Shown here piece by piece: positions 54,417 to 63,104 of a DNA stretch of 64,000 nucleotides. The stretch spans positions 666,182 to 730,181 of the forward strand of contig NZ_JAKEDS010000003.1 in assembly GCF_021462415.1 (NCBI RefSeq), given 5' to 3'. The position numbers were made by a program, and so were the translations under genes. Each line of letters starts with the position of its first letter. Position 1 is the stretch's first letter. The notes beneath the pieces were generated by a model, which saw only the letters and a program-made list of their open reading frames with translations, had not been told where the DNA came from and did not search any database. The stretch is from Rhodohalobacter sp. 614A (lineage in GTDB: Bacteria > Bacteroidota > Rhodothermia > Balneolales > Balneolaceae).

Positions 54417-55484
54417 TTATGAACTGCTTTTTATGACTGCTTCCATCAATCCTCTGATATAACCGACAGCAAAAAGAAGTCCCAGATCGGTGTATCCAAC
54501 ACTATCTGTATTTTCGTATCCTGTTATTCCCGGCACATGATCCGGCCGTATGGGGCCACGAAATCCTACATCGTAATATGCTTTCATGGCTTCATACATA
54601 TCGTTTTGTCCATCATCATGCCAGGTTTCTTCAAAATTGGTTGGAGTTCCTCTCACATCCCGGAAGTGAACAAAGTGGATGAGATCTCTTTCACCGAACC
54701 AACGAATGGCTGCGGGGATATCTACATCTTTTCCCTGGCTTGCAATACTTCCCTGGCAAAATGTTAACCCGTTATATGGACTGTCATAAAGTTGAGTAAC
54801 CCGTTTCAGAGCATCTACAGAAGTGATAATTCTTGGAATTCCTCTCAGCCGGTCGATGGGAGGATCATCGGGATGCAAAGCGAGTTTTACATCATATTTT
54901 TCTGCTTCTGGTACTACAGCATTCAGAAAATATTCCATGTTTTCCCACAGATCTTCGTGGGTAAAATCATCGCCATATCTGGTCAACTCCGTATTGGCAT
55001 CTTCAATATCAAACCGGGTAACTTTTGATCCACCACGGCTTGGAGCAGAACTGTTACTTCGTGACCAGCTGACAGCAGGCATCCAGTTGTAACAAATAAT
55101 TTTTTGTCCGACCTCTGAGCACTCTTTGATCAGATCAATAAATTGCTCGATGTTTTCATCTCTTCCCTCTACACCAAGCTGGGCCCTGGTAAGATTCACT
55201 CCTTCCAGAACTGTCCATTTCAACCCTGCATCTTCGAATTCTTTTTTACGGGCGGCTGCATCGCCTCCGGATCCACTCACCCCTCCCAGAACGCCCATCA
55301 TTTTAGTGAGCTGCATCCGTTTAGGATTTGGATTCCAGTGGGCTACACTAAATTCCATCCATTCTGTTTCGGGTGCCGGCCGGCCCATACCGCCAAAACC
55401 AAATCCTTTACCGGGTATAAAACCCGCGGCAGAAAGTGCCGCTAACGATGCACTTTTTTTAATAAAATCTCTTCGTGTACTCAA
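54417..55484 (-). CDS. Tat-exported UxuA-like mannonate dehydratase family protein
   Basis: This 355-residue TIM-barrel protein has a twin-arginine signal (STRRDFIKKSASLAALSAAG). It carries UxuA-type motifs: LALHPDDPPIDRLRGIPRII, LIHFVHFRDVRG, and WHDDGQNDMYEAMKAYYDVG followed by RPDH. UxuA converts D-mannonate to 2-keto-3-deoxygluconate. These motifs are well conserved here, so dehydratase activity is likely, but outside the cytoplasm. The start is TTG (55482-55484); no in-frame ATG gives the Tat signal. A tandem paralogue (55517-56683) ends 32 bases upstream. It probably acts on mannonate or a similar aldonate. Confidence 0.85.
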   Translation of the reverse strand: MSTRRDFIKKSASLAALSAAGFIPGKGFGFGGMGRPAPETEWMEFSVAHWNPNPKRMQLTKMMGVLGGVSGSGGDAAARKKEFEDAGLKWTVLEGVNLTRAQLGVEGRDENIEQFIDLIKECSEVGQKIICYNWMPAVSWSRSNSSAPSRGGSKVTRFDIEDANTELTRYGDDFTHEDLWENMEYFLNAVVPEAEKYDVKLALHPDDPPIDRLRGIPRIITSVDALKRVTQLYDSPYNGLTFCQGSIASQGKDVDIPAAIRWFGERDLIHFVHFRDVRGTPTNFEETWHDDGQNDMYEAMKAYYDVGFRGPIRPDHVPGITGYENTDSVGYTDLGLLFAVGYIRGLMEAVIKSSS

Positions 55485-55516
55485 AATTGACCTGTTTTCG
55501 ATTTCAATATATTTGA

Positions 55517-56683
55517 TTATGCTTTTCCTTCAGCAATTAAAGCCGCCTGCAACATGGCCCGGGCATAACCCATGTTATAGGTATAGCCGGCGTAACCACC
55601 GCCTCCGGGATATTGATTATTGATTCCATCGGGGTGTTCATTATCATAATCAAGTTCCCTGGGGTGCTCCGGGTAGATTCCATATTTATAGCTATTCCGG
55701 ACCAATTCCTGCATCACGGCAAACATGTTGGCTTGCCCATTGTCGGGAAAAACCTCCGTATATTTTACATAGGGTTCATCCACAAGCACATTGCGGAAGT
55801 GCACATGATTGATCCGGTCTCTGCTGCCAAAGTAGCGGCAGACTTCTACCGCATCTTCCCCCAATTCCGTTGTTACACCACAGTCATAGGTTATTCCATT
55901 CGAGGGGCTGTCTACAATCTCAATCAACCGTTTCCAGTCATCGAATGTGGCCAGAATCTGGTCTGAACCATGACTGACAGGAATGGGGGGATCATTTGGG
56001 TGCACACACATCCTTACGCCCGCTTCTTCAGCCACGGGAATGACAGCTTCCAAAAAATAGGTAAGTCGATCCCAGAGTTCTTCAGCCGTATGAACGCCGA
56101 TTTCAGGATCAGGGGGCAGATCCTCGAATCCTTTATATTCAAATCCAGTATAGCCGGCGCCACCCCTGCCTTCTACAAGATGGTATCCCTCCATCAACCG
56201 ATGGGCATACCAGTTATATTCTACAACAGGAATTCCTACCGCACCAGCCGCCCTGATGCTTTCCTGGACAGCTTCAATCTGTGAATCACGGTTTTCACCG
56301 CCGTGAATCACATCCCAGTAACCGCTGATATAAAGATTCAGGAGTGATAACCCCCCCTTTTTATATTCTGCAACAAGAGACCGAAGTTCTTCTTCATCCC
56401 AAGGAGTTCGGGGAGCACTGTAACTCATCACATGATCAATCCCAAGCTGCTTAAGTCTTCTTAAGGCTTTTTCAGATGTTCCGGTAGGGGCCATACAAAG
56501 TTTTGGCGTATCCGGTCCTTCCGTTACAGGCCACTCTACCTGGCGATTAATCTTGTCGCCCGGCGTTGAATCGGTAGCAGAACTTTGATCCTTTGAAGTA
56601 CAAGCCCCTAATGAAAGCCCCGCAGCCGACAAAGCTGCAAGTGAAACACTTTTTTTGAGAAAATTTCGGCGGGAGTTTCCCAT
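55517..56683 (-). CDS. Tat-exported UxuA-like TIM-barrel lipoprotein, divergent copy
   Basis: This 388-residue protein is a paralogue of the gene at 54417. Its signal combines twin arginines (NSRRNFLKKSVSLAALSAAG) with a lipobox (LSLGAC), so it should be a Tat-exported lipoprotein. The UxuA motifs have drifted: CVHPNDPP replaces HPDDPP, HVHFRNVLVDEP is kept, and PEH replaces RPDH near the C-terminus. The altered residues lie in the metal/substrate region, so its substrate or reaction may differ (dehydratase, epimerase or isomerase). It is the first gene after susD in module C, 12 bases downstream, so it is firmly part of the SusCD transcript. Confidence 0.8.
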   Translation of the reverse strand: MGNSRRNFLKKSVSLAALSAAGLSLGACTSKDQSSATDSTPGDKINRQVEWPVTEGPDTPKLCMAPTGTSEKALRRLKQLGIDHVMSYSAPRTPWDEEELRSLVAEYKKGGLSLLNLYISGYWDVIHGGENRDSQIEAVQESIRAAGAVGIPVVEYNWYAHRLMEGYHLVEGRGGAGYTGFEYKGFEDLPPDPEIGVHTAEELWDRLTYFLEAVIPVAEEAGVRMCVHPNDPPIPVSHGSDQILATFDDWKRLIEIVDSPSNGITYDCGVTTELGEDAVEVCRYFGSRDRINHVHFRNVLVDEPYVKYTEVFPDNGQANMFAVMQELVRNSYKYGIYPEHPRELDYDNEHPDGINNQYPGGGGYAGYTYNMGYARAMLQAALIAEGKA

Positions 56684-56695
56684 AACAGATTTGGT

Positions 56696-58249
56696 TTAAT
56701 AGTTGGGATTCTGTTCGAGCTGAGCATTGTTTTCAACTTCTTCTGCAGGTATGGGAAAGAAAACATGTCTTGGCGATTGCCATCCTAAAGCTCCCATTTC
56801 TTCTTCCGCAATTTCCCATCTTCTTAAATCATTATAGCGATGGTATTCTCCTAAAAGCTCAACGCGTCTCTCGTGAACAATAGCCTCAAAAATTTCCTGT
56901 TCGCTACTGCCGGCATCTACAGAATACATCGACTCAGAATTATTTGGATAAGCAGGCATATTTACACGGGCACGGACCTGGTTAATAGCCCAGATAGCCT
57001 CAGAAGGATCACGGCTGCTTTTCGCATTCACAGCTTCAGCATACATGAGCAGTACGTCACCATAGCGTATTAATGGAATATTTCTGTCGGTTCCGTCTTC
57101 TGCTCTATCCGTAAATGGAAATGCTAAACCTTTTTTTACATTGTATTGTGTTGGAGACCAGGCAGACTGATATTCAGGTTCCTGAGAATCGAAGTAATCG
57201 CCCTGTTTCCATACAGAATAATAAAGGCGGGGGTCGAAATTATCGAACTCATCATCAGGATCCGGGCCATTGTATGACTCAAATTCATCTACCGCATCTT
57301 GTGTGGGAATTAAGTTACCATTTCCTCCATGGCCATTCGGGAGATTTAATGCAGCCCGGATTTGTATCTCGTTAATGCTGGCTGCATCCTGAACTCCCCA
57401 GATACCGCCGCCCACATCTACATATTGTACCTCAAAAAAGCTTTCGGCATTATTATCCTCTACCCAAAGTTTCCGGTAATCAATCAGTTGATAGTTGTAA
57501 TTATTAATGAGCTGGGAAAACTGTTCAGCAGCCAAATCATACCCTTGTTGATCCCCTCCAAAAATGGGAGATGCGGAGTACAAGTAAACTTTTCCTAACA
57601 ATGCCCTTGCCGCGCCTTCTGTTGCACGGCCTACATTTGCAGCATCATATTCTTCCCGGCGGGGGAGACTATTGATAGCGGCCTCAAGATCCGTTACCAT
57701 TTGAGCAATAATTTCAGGAGAACTGCTTTTTGGTAACTCGGCTTCTTTGGGATTATTTGGATTTGCCTCTACAACCAAAGGAACCTCACCGAACAGTGTC
57801 ATCAAATGCCAATAGTATAGGGCACGGAGAAAATGAGCCTCTCCTATTATCCGGTCTTTTACAGACTGATCCATTTCGATATCAGGAACTCGCTGGAGTA
57901 CCAAATTTGCGCGGAAAATTCCTTCATAAGAAGCTTGCCATACATCATCTGTGGGCTGAAGAGTGGGAGACCATGTATAATTTGTTAAAGAGAGATCATC
58001 TGTATTTGAAAGTCCCATATCATCGGAAGCTCCCTCTACTGCTTTGGGATACCATTCACTATACATCGAACGATTTTGAAGAGATGCATAGGCAGCATTA
58101 ATAGCCGCCACAGCATCGGCTTCGCTGGAGAAAAAGGAATCAACAGAGGCTGCTTCTTTAGGATCTATATCCAGAAATTTATCATTACAACCTGCATACA
58201 TAAACAGTATGCCTACGAGTGTAAATGTGATATATATTTTATATTTCAT
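56696..58249 (-). CDS. SusD/RagB-family outer-membrane lipoprotein (module C)
   Basis: This 517-residue protein has a lipoprotein signal (LVGILFMYAGC, Cys21), the SusD start NDKFLDIDPKEAASVDSFF, TPR helices and the C-terminal signature HERRVELLGEYHRYNDLRRW. It pairs with the SusC at 58301-61798, whose gene ends 51 bases upstream. The downstream sugar-acid enzymes suggest an oligouronide, aldonate or glycoside ligand. No lyase or glycosidase is encoded in the module, so the ligand may need little breakdown. Confidence 0.9.
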   Translation of the reverse strand: MKYKIYITFTLVGILFMYAGCNDKFLDIDPKEAASVDSFFSSEADAVAAINAAYASLQNRSMYSEWYPKAVEGASDDMGLSNTDDLSLTNYTWSPTLQPTDDVWQASYEGIFRANLVLQRVPDIEMDQSVKDRIIGEAHFLRALYYWHLMTLFGEVPLVVEANPNNPKEAELPKSSSPEIIAQMVTDLEAAINSLPRREEYDAANVGRATEGAARALLGKVYLYSASPIFGGDQQGYDLAAEQFSQLINNYNYQLIDYRKLWVEDNNAESFFEVQYVDVGGGIWGVQDAASINEIQIRAALNLPNGHGGNGNLIPTQDAVDEFESYNGPDPDDEFDNFDPRLYYSVWKQGDYFDSQEPEYQSAWSPTQYNVKKGLAFPFTDRAEDGTDRNIPLIRYGDVLLMYAEAVNAKSSRDPSEAIWAINQVRARVNMPAYPNNSESMYSVDAGSSEQEIFEAIVHERRVELLGEYHRYNDLRRWEIAEEEMGALGWQSPRHVFFPIPAEEVENNAQLEQNPNY

Positions 58250-58300
58250 GATTAACTATCGTTATGATTAAAATTGTTAAGTCTGGTTATTTCGATAGAT

Positions 58301-61300
58301 CTAAAATCCAATATTAATCCCCACTTCAAAGCTTGTGGCAATGGGGTAAGATCCAGAATCAAGACTTCGTGTCAGAGAGGCTTCATCACTGCTTCCGGCA
58401 CCTATTTCCGGGTTATATCCATCATACGATGTAATCCAGGCTAAATTACTTGAGGTAACATAGAGTCGTAAGTTTCTCATATCTATGAGTTGACTGAAGT
58501 TACCCGTATTAAAATCATAGGATAATGTTACATTTCTAATAGCGAGGTATGACCCGTCTTTCACACGATAGGTTGACGAACGAATATTATCATTGGGATC
58601 GGAAGCATGCGCGCGGGGATGAACTCCGTCTCTGTTTTCGGGGGTCCACCGGTCAAGAAAATCGGCAGTGGTATTATTAAACCCCCTGGGGTCATTATCC
58701 CCTCTCAGTGCCATGATGTCCCGTCCCTGAACACCATCAACCTGAACCCGCAATCCCCAGTTTCTGTAGTTCATATTCAGGTTTAATCCATAAAAGAAAT
58801 TTGGAAAAGGACTGCCTATTATTTTTCGGTCGTCGGTATTAATCACACCATCATTATTCAAATCTTTGAAGGCCATATCTCCGGGGCCTGCACCTGGTTG
58901 TTCCGCATGGTTATCTACTGCTGCCTGATCCCGAAATGGCCCTTCTGCCACATAGCCATAAAAAGCTCCGATTTCACTTCCCGGTCGTGTAATGGTTTGT
59001 CCATAAGAGAGGTCTCCGCTAACAGTTGTTACTATTTCCTCCACTCCAAGGCTTACCACTTCATTTTTTATGGTTGATACATTACCACCGATCTGAAATG
59101 AAAAATCTCCAAGAACTTTTTGATAATTCGCCGAAAGTTCTAAACCACTGTTTTTCACCTCGCCTACATTTTGAAAAGCACCGTTGCCTCGCCTAAATCC
59201 TGACGTAGTGGCTACAGGAGGGCGCAATAACAGGTTGGAAGTATTTTTTGTAAAGTAGTCTACAACAAAGGTCAGCCGCTCATCAAAGAAACCAATATCC
59301 AGTCCAATATCCATCTGCTCTGTTTCCTGCCACTGCAGTGTACTATTCCCTACCTGCAAAATAGCGGAACCTGAAACACGTGCAGGAGTGGCTCCAAATA
59401 CATAATTTGCAACAGGTTGTACAGTAGGAATAGCTGCAAAATCGGGAATTGTCTGGGTTCCTGTTAAGCCCCAACTTCCTCTAACCGTTAAACTTGAAAG
59501 CTTTTCATAATCTTCCATAAATGCTTCATTATGGATAGACCAGCCTACTGACGCTGAGGGGAATGTACCCCATCTGCGCTCGCTCCCGAACCGTGATGAT
59601 CCGTCACGGCGAATTGCAAACTGGGCACGGTATCTGTCGTCGTAACTATATTGAACCCTCCCCAGGAAAGACCGCAGTGCCGAAGCCGTTGCACCACCAT
59701 ATACTATGGTTTGACCGGTGGCTGCATTTATGGTTCTCAGATTACCGCTTGGAAATCCATTCGCTTCACTGGAGACATTTTCATAATCTCTTTTTTCCTG
59801 GGTATAACCTGCTAATGCGTTAATTTCATGAACGTTTTTGATTGTCGTGTTATATGCAAGCGTATTTTCAACAATCAAAGATCTTCTTTCGGAACGGGTT
59901 TGATCTAAATCACGCTCCGTATTTACATTCGCGTCCATATCATAAAGAGGGCTAAAATACTCGGACTCGCCTATGGCCAAATCGGTTGAAAGATTAAGCC
60001 GGTAAGTCATATTTGGCAAAATGTTGTACTTGACATACGCGGTACCTAATAAGCGTTGGGTAATATCTTCTGATTCTTCCAAGTACAATAGGCCAACCTG
60101 GTTTAATCTAAACCCTGGAGAATTCTCAATCGTAGGTCCGCAGAATCCACCTACATTATCGGGGCAACGAAGCGGAACGGTGGGCGCTTGCTGGTATGTC
60201 TCTTTAAATGTTGTTGCAGTAACATCCCCGCTCGATTTGGTTTGGCTTAACGAAAGATTTTCACCAATCGTTAATTTTTGGTCTTCACCAATATAAAACT
60301 CAGAGTTCACTCTGAAAGAAACGCGGTCAAAATTATCATTAATGACCGTTCCTTTTTCATCCAGATACCCGCTTGAAAAGGAATAAATAGCATTCTCATT
60401 CCCTCCAGAAACAGTCAGATTATAATTCTGTACAGCTCCCTGTCTGAAAAGCTCATCCTGCCAGTCTGTATTTTGTTTGAGATTTTCGGAAAGATAGGGT
60501 TCCTGCCAAGATGTGGGAATTGCCAAACCGGCATTTTCATATGCATCTACTGAAAACTCATAAAAGTCCTCCGTATCCATCATATTTATTCTTCGACTGT
60601 TGGGAATATTACTCACGCCCGTTCTTGCATTGAACTGGACCTGAATATCTCCGGCTTCTCCCCGCTTGGTGGTAATCATAACTACACCGTTTGCTGCCCT
60701 GGAACCATAAATTGCTGTAGCGGAGGCGTCTTTAAGAATCTCTATCGACTCAACGTCCTGAACATTCACAGATGCCAAATTTCCCTCTGTTGGAATACCA
60801 TCTATTACATAAAGGGGTTCGGTGTTTCCTAAAGTGGAAGCACCGCGAATCATTACATCCATTCCTGATCCGGGCTCACCACTCGATTGTGTAATCAGGG
60901 CACCTGCCGCCTGACCTTGCAAAGCTTCTGCAACATTTTCGGTTTGCATATTTTGGATGCTCTCCCCACTCACCGATGTTATAGAGCCTGTAATATCACT
61001 TCTTTCCTGTTGACCATACCCTACAACCACCAGCTCATCGAGTGCCATATCGCTTTGATCAAGGGCAAAATCAACCACCAGATCTTCCTGGGCGTCCGTA
61101 ACTTCGATCGCTTTTATCCCTGTTTCATACCCGATAAAAGAAGCGGTTAAATTATAAGAGCCGGGTTCTACTCCCTCAATGATAAAATTTCCATCTATAT
61201 CGGTAGAAGATCCCTGTGTGGTACCTTGAATCGCCACGTTTGCCCCGGGAAGTGCTTCTCCTGTTTGTCCGTCAGTAACCGTTCCGGTGATGGTTTGTAC

Positions 61301-61798
61301 GAAGTTCTCTTTACTGTTTACCGGCTCCTTTTGACGAATGACAATAACATCTTTGGTCGGAGGTAGTACAGGTTCAAGTCCTGTTCCCTCCAGTAGTTTG
61401 TATAATATTTCATGCGCAGGAACACCCGTCATTTTAAGAGTTATCTGCTTTTCAGGCATAATATCCGGATTGTAAGAAAATCCGACATTCACTTTCTGAG
61501 CCAGTGTTTCCAATGCATCTTGAAGAGAAGTATTGGAAAACTGGATAGACAGCAGACTGTCATCCGCTTTTTGCTGAGAGGTAACCATTTGTGCAAATAC
61601 GTTCTCACCTTGCAGATATGCTTTCTTTGTTTGTCCCAAAACAAGATTAAACGAAATCAGAAAGACGAGAGATCCAAACAGAAGGCCCCAACCCAGCTTA
61701 TGAAACCGCTTCCGGCTATCGACAAAAATATGAGTAGACATAGTAGTTATGGGGTTTTCGTGGTTATGGTATTGTGGTTTATTAAAAAAGTGCTTCAT
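58301..61798 (-). CDS. SusC/RagA TonB-dependent transporter with STN domain (module C)
   Basis: This 1165-residue transporter has an N-terminal hydrophobic signal (GLLFGSLVFLISFNLVLGQ) after about 34 polar residues, an STN domain (about 82-155, IQFSNTSLQDALETLAQKV), a carboxypeptidase-regulatory-like domain (about 168-250, GTVTDGQTGEALPGANVAI), a TonB box region (ALDELVVVGYG), a plug and a barrel ending GINIGF. The long polar start suggests a later initiation codon, such as the ATG at codon 20. The STN domain links it to the FecR encoded 30 bases upstream. Confidence 0.92.
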   Translation of the reverse strand: MKHFFNKPQYHNHENPITTMSTHIFVDSRKRFHKLGWGLLFGSLVFLISFNLVLGQTKKAYLQGENVFAQMVTSQQKADDSLLSIQFSNTSLQDALETLAQKVNVGFSYNPDIMPEKQITLKMTGVPAHEILYKLLEGTGLEPVLPPTKDVIVIRQKEPVNSKENFVQTITGTVTDGQTGEALPGANVAIQGTTQGSSTDIDGNFIIEGVEPGSYNLTASFIGYETGIKAIEVTDAQEDLVVDFALDQSDMALDELVVVGYGQQERSDITGSITSVSGESIQNMQTENVAEALQGQAAGALITQSSGEPGSGMDVMIRGASTLGNTEPLYVIDGIPTEGNLASVNVQDVESIEILKDASATAIYGSRAANGVVMITTKRGEAGDIQVQFNARTGVSNIPNSRRINMMDTEDFYEFSVDAYENAGLAIPTSWQEPYLSENLKQNTDWQDELFRQGAVQNYNLTVSGGNENAIYSFSSGYLDEKGTVINDNFDRVSFRVNSEFYIGEDQKLTIGENLSLSQTKSSGDVTATTFKETYQQAPTVPLRCPDNVGGFCGPTIENSPGFRLNQVGLLYLEESEDITQRLLGTAYVKYNILPNMTYRLNLSTDLAIGESEYFSPLYDMDANVNTERDLDQTRSERRSLIVENTLAYNTTIKNVHEINALAGYTQEKRDYENVSSEANGFPSGNLRTINAATGQTIVYGGATASALRSFLGRVQYSYDDRYRAQFAIRRDGSSRFGSERRWGTFPSASVGWSIHNEAFMEDYEKLSSLTVRGSWGLTGTQTIPDFAAIPTVQPVANYVFGATPARVSGSAILQVGNSTLQWQETEQMDIGLDIGFFDERLTFVVDYFTKNTSNLLLRPPVATTSGFRRGNGAFQNVGEVKNSGLELSANYQKVLGDFSFQIGGNVSTIKNEVVSLGVEEIVTTVSGDLSYGQTITRPGSEIGAFYGYVAEGPFRDQAAVDNHAEQPGAGPGDMAFKDLNNDGVINTDDRKIIGSPFPNFFYGLNLNMNYRNWGLRVQVDGVQGRDIMALRGDNDPRGFNNTTADFLDRWTPENRDGVHPRAHASDPNDNIRSSTYRVKDGSYLAIRNVTLSYDFNTGNFSQLIDMRNLRLYVTSSNLAWITSYDGYNPEIGAGSSDEASLTRSLDSGSYPIATSFEVGINIGF

Positions 61799-61828
61799 TG
61801 AGAAGGTCTTTGGTTCTGAAAGAAATTA

Positions 61829-62863
61829 TTATGGTGCTGTTTTAAACCAGCGAACATTATTTCCGTTTTGCTCAAACTCAATCTTCAGAGAGAGCGCAAT
61901 TACAGACAGTGTTTTCTCTAAGGACTCGTTCGTGAAATTGGCGGTTAACGGCAGATCTTTAATGTCTTCATCAGTAAATTCACAATTCACTCCATACATC
62001 CTGTTTAGCTGAAGACACACCTGATTCATCGTCAGCCCCTCGAAAACAAACTTGCCACTTTTCCAAGCCAGGTAATTTTCAACGGCAATATTATCTACCT
62101 GGAAAGTGTTTTCCTTTACATCCATATAGGCGTACTGCCCTTTCATTAAAATCACGCTGTTATCATTCGGATCGGGAGATGTGCGTTTTAAATCGGCATT
62201 TGTAAATGCCACCCGGCCGTCCACTACGGCTACCTGTACATTATCCTGTCCCGGAAGAGCACGAACGTTAAACGCCGTACCTAATACCCGAACACTGGAT
62301 TCGTTGGTATGAATGATAAATGGCTGATCCGGATTGTGGGTTACATCAAAATAAGCCTCACCGGTCAGCTCTATCTCGCGGCTTCCCTGCATGAAATCTT
62401 CAGAGATTGTTATCTCAGAATTCTTATTAAGACGAACAACCGAACCGTCTGACAGTTTAATCTCCCGGTTTTCTTCATTGCTGGTTTGAAAATGGATAGG
62501 CTCTCGTTTCGCAACTGTTTCTGCAGGATCTGTATAGTTTGTGATGTAGAAAACAGATGTGAGGAAAATAACCAGTATTGCAGCAGCAGCTTTAAAAGCA
62601 TGACCAAACCAATCCGGTTTACGAATAATCCGAACAGTTTTTTCCTGGGATATTTTCTCCTGAATGGCTTCAAAAAGGTGATCTGAATCAAGATCCGGAA
62701 CCATTTTTCGGAGTTCACGGCGATCCATTAAATCACTGTCAATATCCAGCCTCTCCTGCAGGTATTGTTTCCCTTCGGCGGTTTCAAACCAGTCTAATAC
62801 ACGCCGGGTTTCCTCCGGTGTGGTCTGATTGATAAAAAACTTTTCAACGATTTTTCTATCCAT
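61829..62863 (-). CDS. FecR-family anti-sigma factor (module C)
   Basis: This 344-residue protein has a short cytoplasmic domain, a membrane helix (about 88-108, AFKAAAAILVIFLTSVFYI), a FecR domain (IKLSDGSVVRLNKNSEI, GEAYFDVTHNPDQPFIIH and VLGTAFNVRAL) and a C-terminal DUF4974-type domain (FVFEGLTMNQVCLQLNRMYG). It should restrain the sigma factor at 63105-63695 and be released by ligand-loaded SusC. The start is ATG at 62863. An A/T homopolymer block sits 73-97 bases upstream, as in the other two modules. Confidence 0.9.
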   Translation of the reverse strand: MDRKIVEKFFINQTTPEETRRVLDWFETAEGKQYLQERLDIDSDLMDRRELRKMVPDLDSDHLFEAIQEKISQEKTVRIIRKPDWFGHAFKAAAAILVIFLTSVFYITNYTDPAETVAKREPIHFQTSNEENREIKLSDGSVVRLNKNSEITISEDFMQGSREIELTGEAYFDVTHNPDQPFIIHTNESSVRVLGTAFNVRALPGQDNVQVAVVDGRVAFTNADLKRTSPDPNDNSVILMKGQYAYMDVKENTFQVDNIAVENYLAWKSGKFVFEGLTMNQVCLQLNRMYGVNCEFTDEDIKDLPLTANFTNESLEKTLSVIALSLKIEFEQNGNNVRWFKTAP

Positions 62864-62935
62864 TTGTCAATTGTTCAATAGTGTTATTTCAAGACGTCTA
62901 CTGTTAGTACACAAGAAAGGGACGAAAGTATTAGG

Positions 62936-62960
62936 CTTTTTTTGATTTTTTTTAAAAACC
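62936..62960. promoter_or_regulatory. A/T homopolymer block upstream of fecR, module C
   Basis: Long T runs followed by A residues lie 73-97 bases upstream of the fecR start, in the 241-base gap after the sigma gene. The promoter-proximal side holds a sequence that loosely aligns with the other two fecR upstream regions (CG, about 18 bases, then TA). An ECF-dependent promoter is inferred. Confidence 0.35.
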
Positions 62961-63104
62961 TATCTGAAAGCCCGGAAAAGCGTTATTTATCTGAGATTAT
63001 TGCATGTTAATAGCTAAAGAAGAGAAGAAGGACAGGTAGAAAAGAATTGCAAATCAGGTAAGCTGAAGCTGGATGTTACATCCAAATCACCTAAAAGAAA
63101 GTGA

